Below are positions 21,692-29,056 of a stretch of 32,301 nt of DNA, in pieces. Below the pieces are notes generated by a model that did no database searches, had not been told where the DNA came from, and was given only the letters and a program-made list of their open reading frames with translations. Origin of the DNA: a virus; the IMG/VR virus record IMGVR_UViG_3300042090_001500, positions 1 to 32,301 of that record; one strand, written 5' to 3'. Numbering within the stretch: the first letter of the stretch is position 1; the number at the start of each line of letters is the position of its first letter. A program made the position numbers and the translations under genes.

Positions 21692-21819
21692 CTAATAAAT
21701 ATTGAAAAAAATAACGCTATATTAAAAAGAGTGGTAGCAGCAATTATCCAAAGCATTATTGCGATAGGCGTTGCTATCATTTTTACTGTTATCTCAAATA
21801 TTTTTGCAAATGCACCCAT
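21634..21819 (-). CDS. Small membrane protein of the antisense cassette
   Basis: A 61-residue, very hydrophobic protein with two likely membrane helices (about 13-30 and 31-50) and few charged residues. Its ATG (21819) lies 1 nt after the HNH stop and uses an AAAGGA inside the last HNH codons (5-nt spacer), so it is translationally coupled to that gene. Its 3' end overlaps the plus-strand ejection-protein gene by 58 nt in antisense. It could be a holin-like or toxin-like peptide; an ORF with no function is possible. The SD and coupling support a real gene. Confidence 0.5.
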   Translation of the reverse strand: MGAFAKIFEITVKMIATPIAIMLWIIAATTLFNIALFFSIFISYLLINSLATLSSLLPIIS

Positions 21820-21820
21820 A

Positions 21821-22540
21821 TCATTCCTTTAAATGAGACCAATATTTTCCATTTTTTATACAACTTATCTGATTATTACTTATATTAAACTTTGCTGCGA
21901 TCTCTGTATTTGGCATACCAGTTTTTAGTAATTTTTTAATATCAATAACTTGTGTATTAGTTAACTTTGCACTTGAAGACCTTTCTCCTTTAGCAGGAAT
22001 AAACTTATATGTATTTATCGAGAATGCATCTGACATAATATGTTTCCAGGTTCTCTGGCGCTTTATATCATATATTCTTGAAAAAGGTTGTTGAAAAATC
22101 CTAGCCACTTCTGCAACACTTTTACCATTGATTAATGATGATTTTATCTGAAAAACTAATTCTTCATTCAGTATAGAATTCGCATTTTTAGAACCGTTGT
22201 AATGAGTTGGCATTTTATATCTATTTTTTCTCATCATATCATCAGTATTATCTTGGCAAGTTCCTTCTTTTAAATGATCTATATTGATACAATTCCTTAC
22301 ATCACAAGTATGAAGAACTAACTGTTTAGGAAATGAGCCATTATGAATAAACCAAGAAGCTCTATGAGCTAAAACCGCTCTGTTATTAAAATTTATTATT
22401 CCATAGCCACGTTCATTGATACACCCATTCCAAACAATACAGTTATCTTTAATATAACTGCGTGCTAATAATCTGCTTTTTAAACTTATAAGTGACGATT
22501 CATTCTTCATCATGTTTAGTCTCTTTTGCGATTCTGTCAT
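21821..22540 (-). CDS. HNH endonuclease with two DNA-binding repeats
   Basis: A 239-residue protein on the minus strand. The HNH_3-type core shows LAHRASWFIHNGSFP (58-71), HTCD (77-80) and NCINIDHLKEGT with N86 and H89. Two similar helix-turn-helix modules follow (about 120-167 and 189-236), each with a KLTN/SILN start, an AEVARIF or TEIAAKF helix and an IKNGKYW or IKRQRTW end, giving a longer recognition surface than the 15784 enzyme. It starts inside the RHH gene (41-nt overlap). It is AT-rich relative to neighbours and inserted in antisense between virion genes. Probably a selfish homing-type nuclease. Confidence 0.85.
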   Translation of the reverse strand: MTESQKRLNMMKNESSLISLKSRLLARSYIKDNCIVWNGCINERGYGIINFNNRAVLAHRASWFIHNGSFPKQLVLHTCDVRNCINIDHLKEGTCQDNTDDMMRKNRYKMPTHYNGSKNANSILNEELVFQIKSSLINGKSVAEVARIFQQPFSRIYDIKRQRTWKHIMSDAFSINTYKFIPAKGERSSSAKLTNTQVIDIKKLLKTGMPNTEIAAKFNISNNQISCIKNGKYWSHLKE

Positions 22541-22664
22541 TTATCGCTCTGGCCATCCATAAGTTAATTGATATATTTCTTTGAGCGGCCAATATTTTTA
22601 TTTTTTGATGTATTTCTGGATTAACATCAAAAGCCATCTGTGTACGTTTTTTTTTATCATTCAT
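22500..22664 (-). CDS. Ribbon-helix-helix (CopG/Arc-like) regulator
   Basis: A 54-residue ORF. ATG 22664 has a strong AAGGAG SD 6 nt upstream. The product reads MNDKKKRTQMAFDVNPEIHQ, then KIKILAAQRNISINLWMARA and INDRIAKE: a short basic beta strand, a helix, a turn with I-S-I-N and a second helix, the layout of small RHH DNA-binding proteins. It overlaps the HNH gene by 41 nt and would be its first operon partner. Palindromes overlapping the promoter (22676-22712) look like its own operator. RHH proteins often repress their own operon or act as antitoxins. Confidence 0.75.
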   Translation of the reverse strand: MNDKKKRTQMAFDVNPEIHQKIKILAAQRNISINLWMARAINDRIAKETKHDEE

Positions 22665-22675
22665 ATTTGCTCCTT

Positions 22676-22712
22676 ATGTTAACAAGATAACATGTTAGTG
22701 AAAAAAAAACAA
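22676..22712 (-). promoter_or_regulatory. Promoter and operator of the RHH-HNH cassette
   Basis: Minus-strand reading: TTGTTT (22712-22707), a 17-nt spacer, then TATCTT (22689-22684). Over the -10 and spacer lie two palindromes, TAACATGTTA (22688-22697) and TGTTAACA (22677-22684), with centres 12 nt apart, a spacing suited to cooperative RHH dimers. This predicts autoregulation by the 22500-22664 product. Confidence 0.6.
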
Positions 22713-22781
22713 GTTCATTGTTTATTAATGTAAATTGTAATTCACTGTAGGAAAGATTGTTTAAAATTTTAAGGAGAAATT

Positions 22782-24455
22782 ATGAGTACAAGAGTTAATA
22801 GAAGACCAATTTTATATGGTCTAAACGCTCCATTGACAGGCTTGCAACAAGAGCCTATAATTCAAAAAAGAAATCCTACTGTATATGACTCCGCAGAAAT
22901 CGGTGCTATTTGGATTAACACCACTGCTCAATCATTTTGGATTCTAACATCTGTTGGCAATGGCGCTAATGTTTGGACGAGTCAAACTTCAGGATCAGAA
23001 ACCCTCACAGCCCTTACTGTAAACCCTGGTAATATAACGGTAACTGCTGGTAATGTTGATATTACTGTTGGTGATCTTAATATGAATGCAGCGAGCTCCG
23101 CTGCCTTAGGAAGTGTTCTTACTGGTGATTTGAGTGTTGGTGGGACATTATTTGCAAGTACAACTACAAGCCTTGGTGGAACACTCTATGTTAGTGGTGC
23201 TACCACAATTGATAACAACTTAGATGTTACTGGTAATGTGGTCGTTAATGGTGACTTTGATTTAACATCAGCCGCTGCAATATCACTTACTTCAACATCA
23301 AACACTAATCCTTCCATTAGTTTAACGACCAATGGTGGTACTACTGAAACAATCGTTTTAACCGCTGAACAAGGAACAAGCACATCATCTATTGATCTTG
23401 TTTCAACATCGGGTGGTATCACATTAAGTGGTGGATTAGCATCTGGTAATGCCATTAACCTTGATGCAGCTGCCGGTGCTGGTGGTATGACATTTGCTGC
23501 AGGTTCAGCTGGTTATGCCGTTTCAGCAACCAATGGTATATTCACTCTTCAAACAGGAACGGGTGCTATCAGTCTTAGCAACGACGCTGCCGCTACATCG
23601 ATCAATATTGGTACAGGCGCTGCAGTAGTCAAGACAATAGCAATTGGTGGAACTGGAGCCAACGTCATCACGATTGGTAATACACAAACAGGTGGGTCTG
23701 TTGCAATTGGTACTGCAATGACAACCGGTACAATAAGTATTGGTGGTACTGGTTTACAAACAGGTACCGTATCCATTGCACCCGGCACAGGGGCTCAAAC
23801 AGTTAATATAGCTACCGGCGGAACAGGTGTTAAAACAGTTAACATTGGTACGGGATCCGTAGCTAACGTAGTTACTATTGGTACATTAACTGGTGCTGCT
23901 TCACTCAGTCTTCTTGCAGGTACGGGTAACATGGAAGCTGTTTCAGAGGGTACGTTGGTAGTAAGTTCTGTTGGAAATACTACTATTGATGCAAGCGCTG
24001 GTACCATTAGCATCGGTAGTGCAGCGAATGCTTATGCAATCAATGTGGGTACAGGTGCTGCAGCGCGAACAATCACTGTGGGTAATGCTACTGGTGCAAC
24101 ATCTGTTGTTGTTAACGTAGGAACAGGTGCCCTAAATTTGGGAACGAATGCAACCGCGCATGCTACTGCTGTTGGGTCGACGACAGCTGGGTGTACTTTG
24201 GCACTTAATACCCCTGTAGGAACTCCTGTAGTTGCTAATGCTGGTATAAGTATCACCGATACAACTAACGCTAACTCTGGTTTAACATTACCTAACGGAA
24301 TACAAATTTTAACGGGTGCTGGAAGCCCAAGTGGAACAGTAACTGCTGTTCAAGGATCATTGTATCTTAATACAACTGGTTCAAGCACTTCTACCCGTGC
24401 TTATATCAATACCAATGGCGGTACAACCTGGACTGCAATTACAACAGCTGCCTAA
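22782..24455 (+). CDS. Tail fibre with beta-solenoid repeats
   Basis: A 557-residue protein with an AAGGAG SD. The N-terminal 75 residues (RNPTVYDSAEIGAIWINTTA, then FWILTSVGNGANVW) form an attachment-like domain also found at the start of the 29057 fibre. From about residue 75 onward there are many imperfect repeats of the type INIGTGAA.KTI.IG.T, typical of a beta-helix shaft. The C-terminus (GSLYLNTTGSSTSTRAYINT, then TWTAIT) is a short tip motif seen on many fibres. First gene of the fibre cluster, transcribed away from the antisense cassette. Confidence 0.8.
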   Translation: MSTRVNRRPILYGLNAPLTGLQQEPIIQKRNPTVYDSAEIGAIWINTTAQSFWILTSVGNGANVWTSQTSGSETLTALTVNPGNITVTAGNVDITVGDLNMNAASSAALGSVLTGDLSVGGTLFASTTTSLGGTLYVSGATTIDNNLDVTGNVVVNGDFDLTSAAAISLTSTSNTNPSISLTTNGGTTETIVLTAEQGTSTSSIDLVSTSGGITLSGGLASGNAINLDAAAGAGGMTFAAGSAGYAVSATNGIFTLQTGTGAISLSNDAAATSINIGTGAAVVKTIAIGGTGANVITIGNTQTGGSVAIGTAMTTGTISIGGTGLQTGTVSIAPGTGAQTVNIATGGTGVKTVNIGTGSVANVVTIGTLTGAASLSLLAGTGNMEAVSEGTLVVSSVGNTTIDASAGTISIGSAANAYAINVGTGAAARTITVGNATGATSVVVNVGTGALNLGTNATAHATAVGSTTAGCTLALNTPVGTPVVANAGISITDTTNANSGLTLPNGIQILTGAGSPSGTVTAVQGSLYLNTTGSSTSTRAYINTNGGTTWTAITTAA

Positions 24456-24484
24456 TTTTAGTGCTTCATTCACTATCTACTCTT

Positions 24485-24521
24485 CATAGCTTTCTGGTCT
24501 TATACAGACTGGAAAGCTATG
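24485..24521 (+). terminator. Long intergenic hairpin
   Basis: 24485-24500 pairs with 24506-24521: 16 bp including two adjacent G-U wobbles, with a 5-nt loop (TATAC). The T-run starts 17 nt later (CTTTTT), too far for a classic terminator. It separates the first fibre gene from the small genes that follow, and may cause partial termination or protect the 3' end. Confidence 0.55.
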
Positions 24522-24555
24522 CTTAAATATATGCAAACTTTTTAAAGGAGATCTT

Positions 24556-24756
24556 ATGGAACTAAAACAGTACATCACTATAGAAGTTAAAAAATCTGAT
24601 TCTAATTTTGCGTTTCAAATGCCAAATGGCTCTACATATGGTAACGCTATAGATGCTGCTTATGATATTTTACAGAAACTACATGAACTATCTCAGCAGT
24701 CTTCTCAATCGTTGAAACCTGCAATTGATCCAGTGGTCGTAGAAGAAGGAGATTAG
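24556..24756 (+). CDS. Small conserved protein of the fibre cluster
   Basis: A 66-residue protein with an AAAGGAG SD. It begins MELKQYITIEVKKSDSNFAF, then QMPNGSTYGNAIDAAYDILQ, a beta strand pair followed by a helix, and ends in an acidic tail. Compact proteins of this shape occur beside phage fibre genes, but I know of no function. It is followed 1 nt after its stop by the paralogue pair 24758 and 25093. It could be a fibre chaperone or a small adaptor, but that is speculation. Confidence 0.55.
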   Translation: MELKQYITIEVKKSDSNFAFQMPNGSTYGNAIDAAYDILQKLHELSQQSSQSLKPAIDPVVVEEGD

Positions 24757-24757
24757 A

Positions 24758-25084
24758 ATGGCAAAAAATTCAGTCAAACCATTATTGCTGAGCAATCTCG
24801 CTTCATCAGCGATAACAACTACGTATGCACCTCTAAACGGAACGGGGTTTACGCAAGCCCCGTTTTTTATTCGTATCAATAATGCGAGTAACATGCCAAT
24901 AACTATTAGTTATGATGGCGTGCATGATCACGAATACTTAGTTGCAAATAGCGTATTTGAATTACCTTCACAAACAAACTCTCAACCCAATGCTCATGTA
25001 GCATTGTTTCCAAAGTATACGGTAGTTTATGTTAAAGGCACCGCTGGAACGGGTAGTATCTACTTGTCTGGTTATTATGTATAG
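24758..25084 (+). CDS. Small beta-rich fibre-cluster protein, paralogue 1
   Basis: A 108-residue protein. It starts 1 nt after the previous gene, with AAGGAG inside that gene's last codons. The middle reads FFIRINNASNMPITISYDGVHDHE, matching the 25093 product at the I-x-N-x-S/L-N-x-x-I-x-(I/V)-S-(F/Y)-(D/N)-G-(V/I)-x-D-H(D/E) positions, and both end in a VYVK/VYVR-containing beta hairpin. They look like a tandem duplication of one small beta-sandwich, possibly fibre-associated or decoration proteins. No known family assigned. Confidence 0.6.
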   Translation: MAKNSVKPLLLSNLASSAITTTYAPLNGTGFTQAPFFIRINNASNMPITISYDGVHDHEYLVANSVFELPSQTNSQPNAHVALFPKYTVVYVKGTAGTGSIYLSGYYV

Positions 25085-25092
25085 GAAAAAAT

Positions 25093-25440
25093 ATGTTAGT
25101 CAGTTCAGCTCGGGTCAGATATGAACCCTTACGCAGTGTTGCTTTTGGCACTATAACCTCAGGATACGAAGGAGTGGGATTGCCATTTGCTAATCCCGTA
25201 AGAATACTCAAAGTTACTAATCTCAGTAATGAGAATATTCTTGTATCTTTTAATGGTATAGATGATCATGATGTGGTATCTGCTTACGGGTTCTTTTTGT
25301 ACGATTATTCTTCTAACAAAGCTAATGCTGCAGGATTTCTTGAACAACCTCAAGGTGATCGTGTATATGTTAGAGCAGCAGGTACATTACCTACAGTAGG
25401 CAATGTTTATGTAACTGTGGTATACGCCTCACAAGTATAA
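25093..25440 (+). CDS. Small beta-rich fibre-cluster protein, paralogue 2
   Basis: A 115-residue protein, 9 nt after its paralogue. It shares the core RILKVTNLSNENILVSFNGI followed by DDHD and a C-terminal VYVRAAGT...VYVTVVYA strand pair, but differs elsewhere and has a longer N-terminus. The divergence is large at both protein and DNA level, so the duplication is old. It ends 10 nt before a GTG-start fibre gene with an AGGAGAG SD at the junction. The virion role is inferred from position. Confidence 0.6.
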   Translation: MLVSSARVRYEPLRSVAFGTITSGYEGVGLPFANPVRILKVTNLSNENILVSFNGIDDHDVVSAYGFFLYDYSSNKANAAGFLEQPQGDRVYVRAAGTLPTVGNVYVTVVYASQV

Positions 25441-25450
25441 AGGAGAGACC

Positions 25451-26665
25451 GTGAGCCAAGCAGGTGTCTTTTTAAATTCTGTATTGCCACCATTTGTGGC
25501 AGTTCAGACTATAACCGGTAATACGGGTGGACCAGTAAGTCCAGACGGTTCAGATAATATTAATGTAGTTGGTGATGGGACCAGTATAGAAATAACTGGT
25601 AACCCTGGAACTCATACATTAACAGTAGCAATTACAGGAACTACTAATCATGATGTACAAGTAGGTAACGCTTCAGGAACACTTACTTCAATCACTAATG
25701 GAACAACAGGACAAGTATTAACTGCTTCGACAGGAGCAAATCCTTCATGGCAAAACTTACCTTCAATTACCAATTCATTTCCCACTGATTCTGGTACCGC
25801 AATACCCTCAGCTGGTGTACTTAATATAGTAACAGGTAATACATCAATCAACTCAGGGTCATCGGTATTTTTTACCGGCAGTGGAGACACTGTTACATTA
25901 AGTGTTACTGATTCTCTCTTTAACACAATTGTTGGTAAAGGTGCTGGAAACAGTTCATTAACAGGCCAACAGAACGTTTCCCTGGGATATCTTGCTGGGA
26001 ATGCAATAACTTCAGGTTCGTTCAATACTATTGTTGGTAAAGGTGCTCTTGGAACTACAAGCGGCAGCTATAACATAGCCGTCGGTGAACTAGCGGGAAG
26101 CTCGTACATTAGTACTGAATCAAGCAACATTGTTATTGGTAATACTGGTACAGTAACTGAAAACAACACAATAAGGATTGGTACTAATGGCAGTGGATCA
26201 GGTCAGCAAAGTTCGTGCTATATTGCAGGGATTGCCGGCGTTAACGTTGGCTCTGTAGCAACTGTAGTTACTGAGGCAAGCAATCAACTTGGAACTGCGG
26301 TAATTACCGGTGGCACTGGAATAACTGTCACTACCGGTGCAAACTCCATTGTTATATCAGGTTCCGGTTCAATAGTATTTACCTACACCAATGTTAATAC
26401 ATCTCCTTACACAGTGCTCATTACTGATGACTATCTTAGTGTTGATTCTTCTGGTGGCGCTATATCAATTTTACTTCCTAATGCAGCAACACTTGGTAAA
26501 ACATATGTTATTAAAGATAGAACTGGATCAGCTGCTGTTCATAATATTACCGTTACGACGGTAGGTGGTTTAGTAGATATTGATGGTGCTGCAACATTTG
26601 TAATGAACACTGCATATCAGTCTATTTCCGTTATCGGAAATAACAGTTCATATGAAATATACTAG
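25451..26665 (+). CDS. Tail fibre with YadA-head-like repeats
   Basis: A 404-residue protein starting with GTG (AGGAGAG SD just upstream). The N-terminal region has the module TITGNTGGPV...INVVGDGTSIEITG (about 20-60). The centre has repeats of the form NTIVGKGAG...L.TG..NVSLGYLAG, a pattern typical of trimeric fibres and YadA-like heads. It is followed by a GVNVGSVATVVTEASNQLGT module shared with the next fibre. The C-terminal ~90 residues form a different beta-rich tip (LPNAATLGKTYVIKDRTGSA). Part of a set of three mosaic fibres. Confidence 0.8.
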   Translation: MSQAGVFLNSVLPPFVAVQTITGNTGGPVSPDGSDNINVVGDGTSIEITGNPGTHTLTVAITGTTNHDVQVGNASGTLTSITNGTTGQVLTASTGANPSWQNLPSITNSFPTDSGTAIPSAGVLNIVTGNTSINSGSSVFFTGSGDTVTLSVTDSLFNTIVGKGAGNSSLTGQQNVSLGYLAGNAITSGSFNTIVGKGALGTTSGSYNIAVGELAGSSYISTESSNIVIGNTGTVTENNTIRIGTNGSGSGQQSSCYIAGIAGVNVGSVATVVTEASNQLGTAVITGGTGITVTTGANSIVISGSGSIVFTYTNVNTSPYTVLITDDYLSVDSSGGAISILLPNAATLGKTYVIKDRTGSAAVHNITVTTVGGLVDIDGAATFVMNTAYQSISVIGNNSSYEIY

Positions 26666-26673
26666 GAGATACA

Positions 26674-29040
26674 ATGGCTTATAAAAGAATATCTCCCCAG
26701 CCAGTTGTTGAAGGTGGCACTGGGGTCCAATCGAATACAGCATATGCTGTTGTTTGTGGTGGTACCACGAGCACAAGTCCTATTCAATCTATTGCAAGTG
26801 TAGGAACCTCTGGTCAAGTATTAACATCAAATGGCGCTTCAGCATTACCAACATTTCAGGCAGTTTCTGCTATTGGTGTTGTTACCGAACTTACCGGAAA
26901 CTCTGGTGGCGCTATTGCTCCATCATCAGGAAACATTAACGTTGTAGGTGATGGTACAACAATCACAATCACCGGTAGTGGTCATACACTTACTGCATCA
27001 GTGGTCAGTGGTGTTATAGCCGAAACTTTTGATGGTGATTCTGGATCTGCTACACCAGCACTGGGCATAGTGAATATTATAACTGACGTTGCAGCCCTCA
27101 ACGCCGGATCTTCGGTTGAATTTGTTGGATCATCTAATACTATTCAACTAAATGTGACTGATAGTAACAGCAATACCATTATTGGTGGCAGTTCTGGTAA
27201 ATCAGGAATAAGTGGTACAAATAATACCGTTCTTGGTAAATCATCTGCTGCTGCTCTTACATCAGGAGCATCTAATGTTATTATAGGTGCATCTTCTGGA
27301 TCATTGTTGACAACCGGATCATACAATACGCTTCTGGGACTCAATACAGGAAGCAATTATTCATCCAGTGAAGGTAGCAATATACTTATTGGTGCAGGAA
27401 CATCCGGTACTACTGCTGAATCACATGTATTAAGAATTGGTGCCGCAACAGGTACGGGTAATGGACAACTCTCTTCCGCATATATTTGTGGTATTGCTGG
27501 AGTCAATGTAGGATCTGTTGCAACAGTCGTGACCGAAAGCAGCAATCAACTTGGAACAGCAGTACTGACTGCAGGAACAGGTATCACTATTACACCTGGT
27601 GCTAATACTATTACTATTGCTTCCACTGATATTAGTGCTGCCATAACTTCCATAACCGGTAATACCGGAGGAGCACAAACAGGACCTGCAATCACCTTAA
27701 CAGGTGGTACTACTGGTGCCTCATTTGGTGGATCTGCTAATACCATTACAATGACTTTTGCTGGAATTACTGCTAACGGTGGTACTGTTTCATTAGCTAC
27801 TGATGCAACAACAAGCACCGTAAATATTGGTACTGGCGCTGGAGCTAAAACGTCTACATTTGGTAGCACCAACTCAACATCAACCACAACTATCAATTCA
27901 GGTAGTGGTGGTATTAATTTAACCAATACAAATAACCCTATAACAATAACTTCCGGGACTGGTACTATAGCGATATCAAATGATACTGCAGCTACTACTG
28001 TTGACATTGGCACAGGGGCTGCTGCAAAAACAGTCGTAGTTGGTAGTACTAATACGACTTCAAGTTTAACGCTCAACTCAGGAAGTGGTGGTATTACTGC
28101 AACTGGTGTTGATGGGGTCAACGTTGGCTCTGTTGCTACTGTTGTCACGGAGGCAAGTAATAAATTGGGGACCGCTGTTATTACAGCAGGAACTGGTATA
28201 ACAGTTACTCCAGGCGCCAATACAATTACTATTGCTGCAAGTGGTAGTGGTGGAATAACATCAATTACGGGTAATACTGGTGGTGCTCAATCTGGGCCAG
28301 CGATTACATTAACTGGCGGAACTACTGGAGCATCATTTGGTGGATCGGCTAACACTATCACTATGACATTTGCAGGTATTACTGCTAATGGGGGCACTGT
28401 ATCATTAGCTACGGATTCTACAACAAGTACCGTAAACGTAGGTACGGGTGCCGGGGCAAAAACGGTGACTGTCGGAAGTACCAATGGAGCGTCTCAATTA
28501 GCTCTTCAATGTGGGACTGGTAATTTTACTCTTGCAAGTGCAACAGGAACAACTATTCAGTGTCTTGCTGCCGGTGAAGTAACGATGCCATTGCAACCGG
28601 CATTCTTAGTTTGGTTAAGTTCAAGTCTTTCCAATGTTACGGGAGATGGCACTAATTACACGGTAGTTTTTGATACCAAATCATATGATCAGGGAACAAA
28701 TGTTACTTTAGCAACCACAAAATTTACTGCTCCTGTTACGGGAATATATCATTTTACCTGTACATTATTTTTAACTGGATTAACAACTTCATTTACAACC
28801 GCAGAAATAAATTTAACTACTAGTGCCACAAGCATACTTGTAACAGAAATAAATCCAGGAAAACTTTATCAGGTTACTAATAGTGTTACTATATCGGGTG
28901 ATAGTTATTGTAAAATGACGGCAGCTGATATTGCTAATATTGAAGTTCTTGTAAGTGGATCAACAAAGGCTATTTCGCTTTTAGGAAGTGGTTCAAGTAC
29001 GGCTTTTTATTGTTTTTGGAGTGGTACATTAGTATGTTAA
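26674..29040 (+). CDS. Long tail fibre with internal duplication and C1q-like tip
   Basis: A 788-residue protein. In order: an N-terminal lead (about 1-65), the ELTGNSGGAI...INVVGDGTTITITG module, YadA-head-like NTIIGGSSGK...NTVLGK repeats, the GVNVGSVATVVTESSNQLGT module, a 68-residue block at 326-393, a solenoid stretch, a second copy of the GVNVGSVATVV module and a second copy of the block at 530-597, and a C-terminal domain (about 640-788: TNYTVVFDTKSYDQGTNVTL, then FTAPVTGIYHF) resembling C1q/TNF-like trimeric heads. Likely the main receptor-binding fibre. Confidence 0.8.
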   Translation: MAYKRISPQPVVEGGTGVQSNTAYAVVCGGTTSTSPIQSIASVGTSGQVLTSNGASALPTFQAVSAIGVVTELTGNSGGAIAPSSGNINVVGDGTTITITGSGHTLTASVVSGVIAETFDGDSGSATPALGIVNIITDVAALNAGSSVEFVGSSNTIQLNVTDSNSNTIIGGSSGKSGISGTNNTVLGKSSAAALTSGASNVIIGASSGSLLTTGSYNTLLGLNTGSNYSSSEGSNILIGAGTSGTTAESHVLRIGAATGTGNGQLSSAYICGIAGVNVGSVATVVTESSNQLGTAVLTAGTGITITPGANTITIASTDISAAITSITGNTGGAQTGPAITLTGGTTGASFGGSANTITMTFAGITANGGTVSLATDATTSTVNIGTGAGAKTSTFGSTNSTSTTTINSGSGGINLTNTNNPITITSGTGTIAISNDTAATTVDIGTGAAAKTVVVGSTNTTSSLTLNSGSGGITATGVDGVNVGSVATVVTEASNKLGTAVITAGTGITVTPGANTITIAASGSGGITSITGNTGGAQSGPAITLTGGTTGASFGGSANTITMTFAGITANGGTVSLATDSTTSTVNVGTGAGAKTVTVGSTNGASQLALQCGTGNFTLASATGTTIQCLAAGEVTMPLQPAFLVWLSSSLSNVTGDGTNYTVVFDTKSYDQGTNVTLATTKFTAPVTGIYHFTCTLFLTGLTTSFTTAEINLTTSATSILVTEINPGKLYQVTNSVTISGDSYCKMTAADIANIEVLVSGSTKAISLLGSGSSTAFYCFWSGTLVC
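27649..27852 (+). repeat. Fibre module, copy A (68 codons)
   Basis: Encodes residues 326-393 of the 26674 fibre. It matches copy B (28261-28464) at 65 of 68 residues, but 37 of those 65 identical residues use a different synonymous codon; DNA identity is about 79% by hand count. All 37 synonymous differences are at third positions. Confidence 0.85.
28261..28464 (+). repeat. Fibre module, copy B (68 codons)
   Basis: Encodes residues 530-597 of the 26674 fibre, the second copy of the block at 27649-27852. The longest stretch of identical codons shared with copy A is only four codons. A related GVNVGSVATVV module precedes it (about 28118). Confidence 0.85.
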
Positions 29041-29056
29041 CGGTATAAGGAAAATT

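Noticed and set aside
23550-24160. Possible CRISPR-like or tandem DNA repeat array
   Set aside because: The periodicity is at protein level (beta-solenoid repeats); the DNA copies differ at many third positions and there are no spacer-like units.
27546-28220. Long open frames on the minus strand opposite the fibre genes (also near 23186-24256 and 25648-26025)
   Set aside because: They mirror repetitive Thr/Gly/Ala/Val-rich coding sequence, have no good SD, and read as low-complexity Val/Pro/Ile-rich shadows of the fibre frames.
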